Assembly: GCA_017548485.1 (NCBI GenBank)
Contig: JAFYZY010000106.1
Coordinates: forward strand, 1 to 36,836
Reading direction: 5' to 3'
DNA from: Oscillospiraceae bacterium
GTDB taxonomy: Bacteria > Bacillota > Clostridia > Oscillospirales > Ruminococcaceae
Length of the DNA stretch: 36,836 bases
The first letter of the stretch is position 1. The number at the start of each line of letters is the position of its first letter. Below the pieces are notes generated by a model, which saw only the letters and a list, made by a program, of their open reading frames with translations, had not been told where the DNA came from and ran no database searches. Made by a program: the position numbers and the translations under genes. Positions 8,293 to 15,878 of the stretch are shown piece after piece.

Positions 8293-8314
8293 GCCGCCTC
8301 CGTTAAGAGGCGGC
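8293..8314 (-). terminator. Rho-independent terminator after HPr
   Basis: An 8-bp stem GCCGCCTC/GAGGCGGC with a 6-base loop lies 14 bases past the HPr stop. On the minus strand it is followed by TTTTAGTTTGTTT. Confidence 0.87.
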
Positions 8315-8328
8315 CCGATCAGAATATC

Positions 8329-8592
8329 TTACTCGTTGAATCCGGACTCGATAAGCTTTACGAGGCCTTCGATAGCCTGCTGCTCATCCACACCGTCGGC
8401 GATAAGGCGGATCGTCGTCCCGCCAACGATACCGAGTGAAAGAACGCCGAGCAGGCTCTTCGCGTTGGCACGTCTCTCGTCTTTCTCGACCCAGATGGAG
8501 CACTTGAACTCGTTCGCCTTCTGAATGAAGAAAGTAGCGGGACGGGCATGAAGGCCGACCTGGTTCTCAACTGTAATGTCCTGTACGCACAT
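8329..8592 (-). CDS. ptsH: HPr phosphocarrier protein
   Basis: HPr relays phosphate from enzyme I to sugar-specific EIIA in the PTS. In Firmicutes it is also phosphorylated on Ser46 by HPr kinase to drive CcpA-mediated repression. The ATG at 8592 gives 87 residues and places the active histidine at position 15 (GLHARPA) and the regulatory serine at 46 (NAKSLLG), exactly as in known HPr. A longer upstream reading would shift both. GGAGA lies 8 bases before this ATG. The gene is monocistronic, with its own promoter and terminator, and no enzyme I or EII gene is near. His15 argues against a Crh-type protein, which lacks it. Confidence 0.95.
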   Translation of the reverse strand: MCVQDITVENQVGLHARPATFFIQKANEFKCSIWVEKDERRANAKSLLGVLSLGIVGGTTIRLIADGVDEQQAIEGLVKLIESGFNE

Positions 8593-8667
8593 GCTTATTA
8601 TCTCCGTTTCAAAAATCAAATATATGACTAAAGAATAGTTCTTTACTGACCTCTTTTCAGCAAATTC

Positions 8668-8695
8668 ATTATAACAAAAATGTGCATAACGTCAA
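8668..8695 (-). promoter_or_regulatory. Sigma-A promoter of ptsH
   Basis: TTGACG (8695-8690), a 16-base spacer and a perfect TATAAT (8673-8668). The start site near 8661 leaves a leader of about 70 bases before the HPr ATG. Confidence 0.8.
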
Positions 8696-8775
8696 GAAAA
8701 TGAGGTGCCGTTTTTGCTTTTTTACTAAATGCCCATGGATACGGGCGGCAGCGCGCCGCGGTTGGTGCATATTGC

Positions 8776-9492
8776 TTAATCGGGAAGTTTCTCGTCGGGA
8801 TGATCCTTAATATACTGTTCATACATATCGGGACGGCGCTCTCTGGTCCGCCTGAGAGCCTGCTCCTTCTTCCACTTCACGATGTTCGCGTGATGTCCGC
8901 TGCGCAGGACCTCCGGGACCTCCCTGTCATTCCAAATGTAAGGTCTGGTGTACTGGGGATACTCCAGCAGTCCGCTGAAGTGGCTCTCGTCGGTATAGCA
9001 TTCCTCGTCAGAAAGAACGCCGGGACACAGCCTCGCGACTGCGTCGGTCAGTATGAGCGCGGGCATCTCTCCTCCTGTCACCACATAATCGCCTATGGAG
9101 ATCTCCTCGTCTACTATCTCGTCCAGGACCCTCTCGTCGACGCCTTCGTAGTGTCCGCACAGGATGCATATGTTCTCCATCTCCGAGAGTTCTTTCACTC
9201 TCTGCTGCGTCAGCACCTTGCCGGACGGGCTCATATAGATCAGATGGGGACGCGTTCCTCTCTGTTCGCAGACGGCCCTGAAACAGTCGTATACAGGCTG
9301 GCAGTACATCACCATGCCCATACCGCCCCCAAAAGGAGCGTCATCGGTCTGTTTCTGCTTGTTGAGAGTGTAATCCCGTATATTGTGGCATCTGACGTCC
9401 AGTGCCCCTTTTTTGATCGCTCTGCCTATTATGCTCTCACCGAGATAAGTCTCGCACATTCCGGGAAAGAGCGTCATAATGTCAATCTGCAT
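8776..9492 (-). CDS. trmD: TrmD, tRNA (guanine-37-N1)-methyltransferase
   Basis: TrmD methylates N1 of G37 next to the anticodon and prevents +1 frameshifting; it is a SPOUT enzyme with a trefoil knot. The ATG at 9492 gives 238 residues starting [12 protein letters not shown], typical of the family. A TTG two codons upstream is possible but not needed. Visible signatures are [39 protein letters not shown] (knot), PQYTRP and [11 protein letters not shown]. It overlaps the end of rimM by 11 bases. The usual downstream partner rplS is absent; the ptsH unit follows. Confidence 0.97.
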   Translation of the reverse strand: MQIDIMTLFPGMCETYLGESIIGRAIKKGALDVRCHNIRDYTLNKQKQTDDAPFGGGMGMVMYCQPVYDCFRAVCEQRGTRPHLIYMSPSGKVLTQQRVKELSEMENICILCGHYEGVDERVLDEIVDEEISIGDYVVTGGEMPALILTDAVARLCPGVLSDEECYTDESHFSGLLEYPQYTRPYIWNDREVPEVLRSGHHANIVKWKKEQALRRTRERRPDMYEQYIKDHPDEKLPD

Positions 9493-9997
9493 CGTCAAAC
9501 AGTCCTTTGATTGGTTCTATCACTACCTTCCCGCCTTCTATGTCCACCGACTTGATGAATGCGGGAACGGCAGGGACCAGTCTCACTTCTCCGCTGTCCA
9601 GCCTTATATGGTAAAGATCCTGGGATCCGGTGTTCGTGACATCAGTGAGCGTTCCGATATGCGCACTGTCGGCGCTGTCCACGGCTTCCAGCCCGATCAG
9701 ATCCACGACGAAATACGAACCGTTCCTGCGGACGATCTCGTTCCTGTCCGCGTAGATGGTCCTGTCTATGTATCTGTGAGCATCCTCGATCGAATCCACT
9801 CCTTCCAGTTTGAGAAGAAGCATGTTCTTGTGGACGCGGGCAGACTGGACCTTCGTGGAAGATGTCCCAGAGAGATCCCAGAACACGCTGCGCATTTTGT
9901 TGAGCGCGGAAGCGCTGTCGGCCCAGGGATAGACCTTGAGCTCCCCGTTGATCCCGTGAGTCGAGACGATCTTGCCGGCCTCCAGATATCTCTGCAT
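9482..9997 (-). CDS. rimM: RimM, 16S rRNA processing/30S maturation factor
   Basis: RimM helps 30S head assembly by binding S19 and acts before or alongside RsgA; 171 residues. The N-terminal beta-barrel begins [24 protein letters not shown], the RimM signature, and the C-terminal PRC-barrel covers about residues 95-168. GGAGG lies six bases before the ATG. It is coupled to trmD by overlap but separated from khpA by a stable hairpin. Confidence 0.95.
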   Translation of the reverse strand: MQRYLEAGKIVSTHGINGELKVYPWADSASALNKMRSVFWDLSGTSSTKVQSARVHKNMLLLKLEGVDSIEDAHRYIDRTIYADRNEIVRRNGSYFVVDLIGLEAVDSADSAHIGTLTDVTNTGSQDLYHIRLDSGEVRLVPAVPAFIKSVDIEGGKVVIEPIKGLFDDAD

Positions 9998-10020
9998 ATT
10001 GATCCTCCGATAAAAGAAAT

Positions 10021-10043
10021 GCGGGGCGAAACACCCGCCCCGC
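10021..10043 (-). terminator. Intra-operon hairpin between khpA and rimM
   Basis: A perfect 8-bp all-G/C stem GCGGGGCG/CGCCCCGC with a 7-base loop is followed on the minus strand by ATTTCTTTTA. It looks like a leaky terminator or a processing barrier that would lower rimM-trmD relative to rpsP. Confidence 0.65.
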
Positions 10044-10056
10044 TAAAGAATCTGAA

Positions 10057-10296
10057 TCAGTCGATCTCCACCATAACGTGGGCGCCGCTCTTGACTGCGG
10101 CGGAACGTATGACGGTCCTGATGGCCTTGGCTATGCGGCCCTGCTTGCCGATCACGCGCCCTACGTCATCTTCCGCTACGTTGAGGTGGTAAACGGTGAT
10201 GCCTTCTTCATTGGGTTCATCGACAGTGACGCTGACGGAATCCTTGTCCTCGACAAGGCCTCTAGCCATCACTTCCAGAAGCTCTTTAAGATTCAT
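10057..10296 (-). CDS. khpA: KhpA, KH-domain RNA-binding protein
   Basis: A 79-residue single KH-domain protein (YlqC family) starting [15 protein letters not shown], with the RNA-binding loop GKQG at 50-53 ([16 protein letters not shown]). In other Firmicutes it pairs with KhpB to bind many transcripts and affects cell elongation. Its ATG overlaps the rpsP stop by four bases (ATGA). This start is preferred over one 69 bases upstream because the extra residues are antisense-like, Arg-rich and absent from the family. Confidence 0.93.
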   Translation of the reverse strand: MNLKELLEVMARGLVEDKDSVSVTVDEPNEEGITVYHLNVAEDDVGRVIGKQGRIAKAIRTVIRSAAVKSGAHVMVEID

Positions 10297-10538
10297 TCGA
10301 TAACTCCGTTTTTCTTGAGGAGCACGCGGACGGTCTCTGTGGGCTGCGCGCCGTTTGCCATCCACTGCTTGACTTTGTCAGCATCCACCTTGAATGCTGT
10401 GGGTTCGACTGTAGGATCGTAGGTTCCGATCTCCTCGATGAAACGTCCGTCACGGGGTGAGCGGCTGTCCGCGACCACTACGCGATAGAAAGGTGCTTTC
10501 TTGGCGCCCATGCGGCGCAGTCTGATCTTAACTGCCAT
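10293..10538 (-). CDS. rpsP: Ribosomal protein S16
   Basis: S16 binds 16S rRNA early in 30S assembly. The ATG at 10538 gives 81 residues beginning [19 protein letters not shown], the family signature, with [19 protein letters not shown] following. GGAGG lies 8 bases upstream. An in-frame ATG five codons earlier is less likely, since it would place the Shine-Dalgarno inside the gene. It overlaps khpA and follows ffh after 55 bases. Confidence 0.97.
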   Translation of the reverse strand: MAVKIRLRRMGAKKAPFYRVVVADSRSPRDGRFIEEIGTYDPTVEPTAFKVDADKVKQWMANGAQPTETVRVLLKKNGVIE

Positions 10539-10575
10539 TATTTTTTCCTCCAAAACTATTTATCTGTTATATTGT

Positions 10576-10591
10576 CCGGACTCCGGTCCGG
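10576..10591 (-). other. Hairpin between ffh and rpsP
   Basis: CCGGAC-N4-GTCCGG, a 6-bp perfect stem, lies directly after the ffh stop. No T-run follows, so a transcript-processing or attenuation role is more likely than full termination. Confidence 0.35.
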
Positions 10592-10593
10592 TG

Positions 10594-11922
10594 TCATGAG
10601 AACGGGAAGCCTTTGAGAGGATTTCTTCCTCTCTTGCTGAGTTTGGTCATCTGCTTCATCATCTTGTTGGACTGTTCATACTGTTTGAGCAGACGGTTGA
10701 TATCCTCCACCTTCATGCCGCATCCGGCGGCGATCCTGCGCTTTCTTGACGCATTGAGGATATCCGGTCTTCTCCTCTCTTCCGGTGTCATGGAGAGGAT
10801 TATCGCCTCGGTCCTTGTGAATGCTTTTTCGTCTATGGCCTCATCCGGTATATTGGCACCGCCGGGCATCATTGCGATGAGCTGCCGGATATTGCCCATA
10901 TTGTTCAGCTGTCTCAGCTGATCCAGAAGATCGTTGAGATCCATACCCTTCTTGGATCTCGTCTTCTTAAACAGTTCCTCCGCGGCCTTCTCATCGAAGC
11001 TTGATGTGGCCTTCTCTATGAGAGACATGACATCTCCCATCCCGAGGATCCTGCTGGCCATGCGGTCGGGATGGAACACCTCCAGATCCTCGACCTTCTC
11101 GCCCGTGCCCGCGAACAGTATCGGTTTGCCTGTGACCGAGAGCACCGACAGCGCTGCGCCGCCTCTTGAGTCGGCATCCAGCTTGGTCAGGATGACTCCG
11201 TCTATTCCGATCCTCTTGTTGAAGGTGTCTGCCACGTTGACGGCTTCCTGTCCGGTGAGCGAGTCCACGACCAGTATCGTACGGTTCGCGAAATCCTTCT
11301 TGAGGCGCTCCAGCTCGTCCATCAGCTCCTCGTCGATCTGCAGGCGTCCTGCGGTATCTATGAGGACGATGTCATATCCGTGGTCCTTTGCCTCCATAAC
11401 GCCGCGTCTGGCTATCTCATGGGGATCTCCCTGTCCCATCTCGAAAACGGGGACTCCCGCCTTCTCGCCCATTATTTTAAGCTGTTCGATAGCTGCGGGG
11501 CGGTATACGTCGCATGCGACGAGAAGAGGTCTGTGGCCCTGATCGCGGTACATCTTGGCGAGTTTCGCGCAGTGGGTGGTCTTGCCGCCTCCCTGCAGTC
11601 CGCACATCAGTATCACGGTAGGCGGCGTGCCTTCCAATCTGAGCTGTCCGGCTCCTTTTCCCATCAGTTCAACAAGCTCGTCATTGACGATCTTGACGAC
11701 CTGCTGTGCAGGAGTGAGGCTCTTCATGACCTCCTCTCCGAGAGCCTTCTCGGAGATCTGGTCGGTGAACTGCTTGGCGACCTTGTAGTTGACGTCCGCT
11801 TCAAGAAGCGCCATGCGGACTTCCCTCATGGCGGATGCTATGTCTTTTTCGTTCAGCTTGCCCTTCTTCCTCAGGCCGGAGAATACTCCTCCCAGTCTTG
11901 AGGTCAGACTCTCAAACGCCAC
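10594..11922 (-). CDS. ffh: Ffh, signal recognition particle GTPase (SRP54)
   Basis: Ffh binds signal peptides emerging from the ribosome, together with SRP RNA, and delivers them to FtsY. It has 442 residues: N domain 1-90, G domain with the P-loop GLQGGGKTT at 108-116 (a Gly where Ser is usual), DTAGRL at 189-194 and TKLD at 246-249, then the Met-rich M domain with RKRRIAAGCGMKVEDINRLL. The start is GTG at 11922, immediately after the ylxM TAA, with AGGAG six bases upstream. No SRP RNA gene is visible in the window. Confidence 0.97.
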   Translation of the reverse strand: MAFESLTSRLGGVFSGLRKKGKLNEKDIASAMREVRMALLEADVNYKVAKQFTDQISEKALGEEVMKSLTPAQQVVKIVNDELVELMGKGAGQLRLEGTPPTVILMCGLQGGGKTTHCAKLAKMYRDQGHRPLLVACDVYRPAAIEQLKIMGEKAGVPVFEMGQGDPHEIARRGVMEAKDHGYDIVLIDTAGRLQIDEELMDELERLKKDFANRTILVVDSLTGQEAVNVADTFNKRIGIDGVILTKLDADSRGGAALSVLSVTGKPILFAGTGEKVEDLEVFHPDRMASRILGMGDVMSLIEKATSSFDEKAAEELFKKTRSKKGMDLNDLLDQLRQLNNMGNIRQLIAMMPGGANIPDEAIDEKAFTRTEAIILSMTPEERRRPDILNASRKRRIAAGCGMKVEDINRLLKQYEQSNKMMKQMTKLSKRGRNPLKGFPFS

Positions 11923-12303
11923 TTACTGCTCCTCTCCCGCGAACCGGTCGAGCTCATCGGAGGCTTCAACGATAGCCTGGGCAGCGCGCTTGATCTGGGC
12001 GGTGTATCCGCCTGAATCGATGTAGGCGAGGATGTCCTTGGCATTCCTGCGGATGGACTCGGTGAGAGATCCGAAATTGCTGAATTTGTCCTTGAAGTGA
12101 AGCTGGGACTCAAGCTCCAGCAGTACCGCTTCTCCGCGCTTGATCGTATCTCTTACGCCCTGCCTTGATATGCCCTCGAGTTCGGCGATCTCTCCGAGAG
12201 AAAGATCATCATCGTAGTACATACGGAGCACGTTGCGCTGATTATCGGTCAGAACAGCCGAATAAGTGTCAATAAGGCTGCTTATCGACAGATCTTTTGC
12301 CAT
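11923..12303 (-). CDS. ylxM: YlxM-family helix-turn-helix protein
   Basis: A 126-residue protein of the UPF0122 (YlxM/p13) family, always found next to ffh in Firmicutes. The N-terminal half resembles sigma-factor region 4: LTDNQRNVLRMYYDDDLSLGEIAE then GISRQGVRDTIKRGE, a likely DNA- or RNA-binding helix-turn-helix. Work in streptococci links it to SRP function. It is first in the operon and directly abuts ffh. A helix-turn-helix protein downstream of a palindromic promoter makes autoregulation possible, though this is inference. Confidence 0.92.
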   Translation of the reverse strand: MAKDLSISSLIDTYSAVLTDNQRNVLRMYYDDDLSLGEIAELEGISRQGVRDTIKRGEAVLLELESQLHFKDKFSNFGSLTESIRRNAKDILAYIDSGGYTAQIKRAAQAIVEASDELDRFAGEEQ

Positions 12304-12341
12304 AAGACCCTCCTTAAGTACCTGTAAAGCATTATTACTTT

Positions 12342-12371
12342 ACATAGTATACTAGCCTTTAAATACTATGT
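12342..12371 (-). promoter_or_regulatory. Inverted repeat overlaying the ylxM promoter (candidate operator)
   Basis: ACATAGTAT (12342-12350) and its exact complement ATACTATGT (12363-12371) are separated by 12 bases, giving a centre-to-centre distance of 21 bases, two helical turns. One arm covers part of the -35 and the other the -10. One arm also lies inside a perfect 10-base palindrome, TAGTATACTA. This geometry suits a dimeric repressor, although AT-rich promoter sequence makes some symmetry expected. Confidence 0.5.
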
Positions 12372-12374
12372 CAA
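12346..12374 (-). promoter_or_regulatory. Sigma-A promoter of the ylxM-ffh-rpsP-khpA-rimM-trmD operon
   Basis: Perfect -35 TTGACA (12374-12369), a 17-base spacer and -10 TATACT (12351-12346). The start near 12339 leaves a leader of about 36 bases with AGGAGGG before the ylxM ATG. Confidence 0.87.
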
Positions 12375-12385
12375 CATAAAAATAC

Positions 12386-12423
12386 AGGGGATATGCAGAT
12401 CTTTTCGGAAAAGCATATCCCCT
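12386..12423 (-). terminator. Rho-independent terminator after rsgA
   Basis: An 11-bp perfect stem AGGGGATATGC/GCATATCCCCT with a 16-base loop is followed on the minus strand by GTATTTTTATG. It ends the long yicC-to-rsgA block and lies just 11 bases from the -35 of the ylxM promoter. Confidence 0.9.
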
Positions 12424-12430
12424 CTCTGTA

Positions 12431-13324
12431 TCAAGAGTATCTGGAGCGCTCTATTCGCTGGGCCTCCTCGTAGAGATAGCAGTAATTCTCATGTCTGCTC
12501 GGGTCGATGAGCCCATCCCGGAGCGCTTCCAGCACCGAGCATCCCTTCTCCACGGTGTGCGAGCATCCGGTGAAATAGCACCCGTCGGTGTGGGCGTCTA
12601 TCTCGGGAAAATAGGATGCCAGGTCGGATTTGTCTATCTTCTCGTCGCGTTCGAAATCGAGCGCGGAGAATCCCGGAGTATCCGCTATATATCCTCCCCG
12701 GAACTCATAGAGCTCCACGGCCCTTGTGGTGTGTTTGCCTCGTCCGAGCTTCTGGCTGATCTCATTCGTCGCCAGCGACAGCCCCGGTATGAGTTTGTTG
12801 AGAAACGTGGATTTGCCGACACCGCTGTTGCCGGAAAAAACTGAGATGTGCCTGTTGCAGATCTCTCCTATCCGCTCAACGGCTCTCTCCTCATCCTGCA
12901 TGACGTCAATGACTTCATATCCGATCCCGCTGTAGATGTTCACTACATCGTCCGCTTTCTTGAGATCGGTCTTGGTGAGGAGTATGACGGGCTTTATCTT
13001 CCTCTGTTCGCACAGCACCGTCATCCGGTCTATGACCAGCAGATTCGGATCCGGTTCCACGGAAGAGACCACGAGGAAGAAGTTGTCCACATTGGAGATG
13101 GGAGGCCGCTTGAACGCGTTCTCCCTTTCATGGATGCGGCTGACGGCATAGCCTCCGCCGCTCTCTGTCACATCCACGAAATCTCCCGCCAGAGGCTTGA
13201 TCCCCTGAAGGCGGAAGATCCCTTTTGCGTTGCATTCAAGGACCTCATCGGCAGTTTTAACATAGTAGAACCCGCCGATCCCTTTCAGGATGAGTCCGCT
13301 TCTCTCCGATGCTTCGCGAATCAT
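12431..13324 (-). CDS. rsgA: RsgA, ribosome small subunit-dependent GTPase A
   Basis: RsgA (YloQ/EngC) is a circularly permuted GTPase that checks late 30S maturation; 297 residues. The OB-fold covers about 1-75. The permuted motifs are TKTDL (117-121), then GNSGVGKS (165-172), then DTPGF (215-219). The zinc site is Cys249, Cys254, His256 and Cys262. It is the last gene after prpC-prkC, the same order as in Bacillus, where the kinase phosphorylates this GTPase. AAGGA lies seven bases before the ATG. Confidence 0.97.
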   Translation of the reverse strand: MIREASERSGLILKGIGGFYYVKTADEVLECNAKGIFRLQGIKPLAGDFVDVTESGGGYAVSRIHERENAFKRPPISNVDNFFLVVSSVEPDPNLLVIDRMTVLCEQRKIKPVILLTKTDLKKADDVVNIYSGIGYEVIDVMQDEERAVERIGEICNRHISVFSGNSGVGKSTFLNKLIPGLSLATNEISQKLGRGKHTTRAVELYEFRGGYIADTPGFSALDFERDEKIDKSDLASYFPEIDAHTDGCYFTGCSHTVEKGCSVLEALRDGLIDPSRHENYCYLYEEAQRIERSRYS

Positions 13325-13328
13325 ATAT

Positions 13329-15878
13329 TTATCCTTCCGGATTCTCAGGCGGCGCGGGAGGCGGTGACTCCTTGAACACTACCGTGATGCTCACGTTTCC
13401 GGTGATGTTGGACACAGTGAGCGTCCCGTTGGAATATGTGCCGCCGGATGTACTGTCGAACTCAAATCCGTCGTCCGGTTTCACGCTGAAAGTGAGCGTG
13501 TCTCCGTAGTATGCCTTTGTGCTGACTCCTCCGGTCCCGTGTTCCACGCTGATGGTAACGGTGTATTCGTTCCTGGTGAACCTTGCCGTCACGGTGTGGT
13601 TCTCGGTGACGTTGCTTATGGTGTACTTGCCGCCGGAGACGTGGGATGTGACATCGCTGCCGTTATCGGTGACGGAGGATATCTGGTATCCGTCCGCGGG
13701 AGTGATCGTCACTTCGGCGCTCTTTCCGGAATAGACTTCCTCGGAGGAAGAAGTGACCTTGCCTTCTCCTTCTGACACTTTTCCGGTTATCAGGTATTTG
13801 CTGGGTTCTTCCATCAGGAATCCGTTGCTCTTGGCGTAATCTCCCACCACCTTGTAAGTGCCTTCCTGGAAGTTCAGGAGGACCTTCCTGTAATCCACTC
13901 CGTTGATCTTGATCAGATATGCCCTGTCTTCGGTTCCCTTGGCTGTGATAGAGAAACCGTTGGAATAGCTGACGCTTGATGTGGAGTACGAAGCGCTTTC
14001 CTCGCCCTCCGCGTACAGCGAAGCGGACATCGACATGTTTCCGCTGGGATCCCAGAAAGGCGCGTCGAACTTGAATGTCGCCTCTTTCTCCGAGAGTTCC
14101 TCCCTGATGGTCAGGCTGACAGTGGTGCCGATGGCGACTCGCGTTCCCCCTCTGATGCTCTGGGTGACCACGCATCCGGGCTCTATGTCTTCATGCCCTT
14201 CCTGCACTCCCCTGACCATCTTTATCTCGCCCTTGTTGAGTCCGTTGCTTATGAGGGCTGCGATGGCCTCCGCCGCTTTCTTTCCCACAAGGTTGGGAAC
14301 CGATGTGGAAAGCGAAGTGACCGGTGAGTTGACGTAGACCTTGACCACTGAGCCGGCTTCCACGGAGGATCCCACTTCCGGATCTGTCCTTGTGATCTGG
14401 TTGGTATCGAAATCGTCGCTCTTGTCTATCTCTCTGTATACTATGAGGCCCAGATCCTGCAGGGTCTTGACTGCATCGCCGTAGGACTCGCCCACTATGG
14501 CGGGGATCGTCACGACCTCCACGCCTTTGCTGACGTAGAGAGTGATCCTTGCGTTGTCCTTGACTGTCTTGGGGGGCTTGGGTACCTGTGAGATAACTGT
14601 CCCGATCGGTACGTCGGCGTTGTACTCCTCCTCTATGCTGAACCTGAATTTGGAGTACTCGGAAGATGACTGTATCGTTCTGATGGACTCACCTATAAAG
14701 TCAGGCAGTTCTATCTCCTCCGGAGTGGTGAAGATGCTGCTCCCGGCATTCTTCAGAGTCATATAGACCAGGAACATCGACCCGAGAAGACATATAAACG
14801 TCAGACCCATTATGAGTCCCATGCCGAAGCCGATGGTCTTTGGTCTCAGCGGCTTCTCCTTCTTGGTCTTGACCTTCTTGGTCTTTTCCTGTTTAGTGTT
14901 TTCCTTTTTAGCCATTTCGCTCTCTTCTGTCCCTTCTGTTTTTTCTCCTGCTGCGGCAGTCCTCTTCTGGGCTACCCTGGAGATATACACCGCAGGATCG
15001 GGGTCGGCATTTGATTTATAGTCGAAATTGTTCTCCGGATTCTTCCGGAAGTGTTCCAGTTCGGTAAGCATCGCTCCGGCAGACTGATACCTGTTGTTCG
15101 GATCCTTCTCCATCGCTTTCTCGATGATCCTCTGCAGCCCTTCCGGAACGTCCGGATTGATCTGATCGATCTTCTTTGCCTGTTCCGATATCTGCTTGAG
15201 AGCGATCGAGACGGGGCTGTCCGCATCAAAGGGAAGCCTTCCGGTGCACATCTCGTACATCATGACTCCGACGCTGTAGATGTCAGCGCGCGAATCGGTC
15301 TCGTCTCCCTTTGCCTGCTCCGGGCTGATGTAGTGCACAGTACCTATAGCCTTGTCGGTTATGGTATGCAGACTGCTGCGGGAGAATCTGGCGATACCGA
15401 AATCCATGACCTTGAGTTTGCCGTCATCGGTGATCATGACGTTCTGAGGCTTCATGTCGCGGTGTACGATGCCGCGGTCATGGGCATGCTGCAGCGCCCT
15501 TAGAAGCTGTTCCGAGAAGGATACCGTCTCTTTCCAGCTCAGCGCCCCGTGCTTCTCCATGTACTGCTTGAGAGTGACGCCCTCAAGATACTCCATCACT
15601 ATGTACTGAACGCTGTCGGAGTAGTTCACGTCGAGGACCTTCACTATGTTCTCGTGATTGAGCATCCTGACGGCCTTGGATTCGTTGCGGAACCTCCTGA
15701 CCAGATCGGTCACTCCGGCATATTCGTCCTTGAGGATCTTGACCGCTACGGTGCTGTTGTCGTTCAGATCTGTGGCTCTGTAGACATACGACATGCCTCC
15801 GACCCCTATCAGTCTGTCGATCTGATAGCGGCCATCCAGTTTCCTGCCTATGTACTTGTCCGTATCGTTCTTGTTCAT
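13329..15878 (-). CDS. prkC: PrkC-type Ser/Thr kinase with three PASTA domains and two InlB-like repeats
   Basis: A membrane Hanks-type kinase of 849 residues that senses cell-wall fragments. The kinase domain is about 17-280: IGVGGMSYVY loop, Lys47, Glu66, HRDMKPQN at 139-146, DFG at 159-161 and a TDKAIGTVHYISPE activation region. A Lys/Glu-rich juxtamembrane stretch (about 310-345) precedes one transmembrane helix (about 348-374). Outside are PASTA domains at about 389-451, 452-519 and 523-592, an unassigned Ser/Tyr-rich beta domain (about 600-690), two repeats resembling the divergent InlB B-repeat (about 695-768 and 771-836), and a Pro-rich end. The canonical family stops after the PASTA array, so about 250 residues are extra. 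It is coupled to prpC by an ATGA overlap. Confidence 0.96.
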   Translation of the reverse strand: MNKNDTDKYIGRKLDGRYQIDRLIGVGGMSYVYRATDLNDNSTVAVKILKDEYAGVTDLVRRFRNESKAVRMLNHENIVKVLDVNYSDSVQYIVMEYLEGVTLKQYMEKHGALSWKETVSFSEQLLRALQHAHDRGIVHRDMKPQNVMITDDGKLKVMDFGIARFSRSSLHTITDKAIGTVHYISPEQAKGDETDSRADIYSVGVMMYEMCTGRLPFDADSPVSIALKQISEQAKKIDQINPDVPEGLQRIIEKAMEKDPNNRYQSAGAMLTELEHFRKNPENNFDYKSNADPDPAVYISRVAQKRTAAAGEKTEGTEESEMAKKENTKQEKTKKVKTKKEKPLRPKTIGFGMGLIMGLTFICLLGSMFLVYMTLKNAGSSIFTTPEEIELPDFIGESIRTIQSSSEYSKFRFSIEEEYNADVPIGTVISQVPKPPKTVKDNARITLYVSKGVEVVTIPAIVGESYGDAVKTLQDLGLIVYREIDKSDDFDTNQITRTDPEVGSSVEAGSVVKVYVNSPVTSLSTSVPNLVGKKAAEAIAALISNGLNKGEIKMVRGVQEGHEDIEPGCVVTQSIRGGTRVAIGTTVSLTIREELSEKEATFKFDAPFWDPSGNMSMSASLYAEGEESASYSTSSVSYSNGFSITAKGTEDRAYLIKINGVDYRKVLLNFQEGTYKVVGDYAKSNGFLMEEPSKYLITGKVSEGEGKVTSSSEEVYSGKSAEVTITPADGYQISSVTDNGSDVTSHVSGGKYTISNVTENHTVTARFTRNEYTVTISVEHGTGGVSTKAYYGDTLTFSVKPDDGFEFDSTSGGTYSNGTLTVSNITGNVSITVVFKESPPPAPPENPEG

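Noticed and set aside
8731-8759. Possible trmD terminator
   Set aside because: Short overlapping GC stems (GCGGC/GCCGC and GCCC/GGGC) lack a T-run in the direction of transcription.
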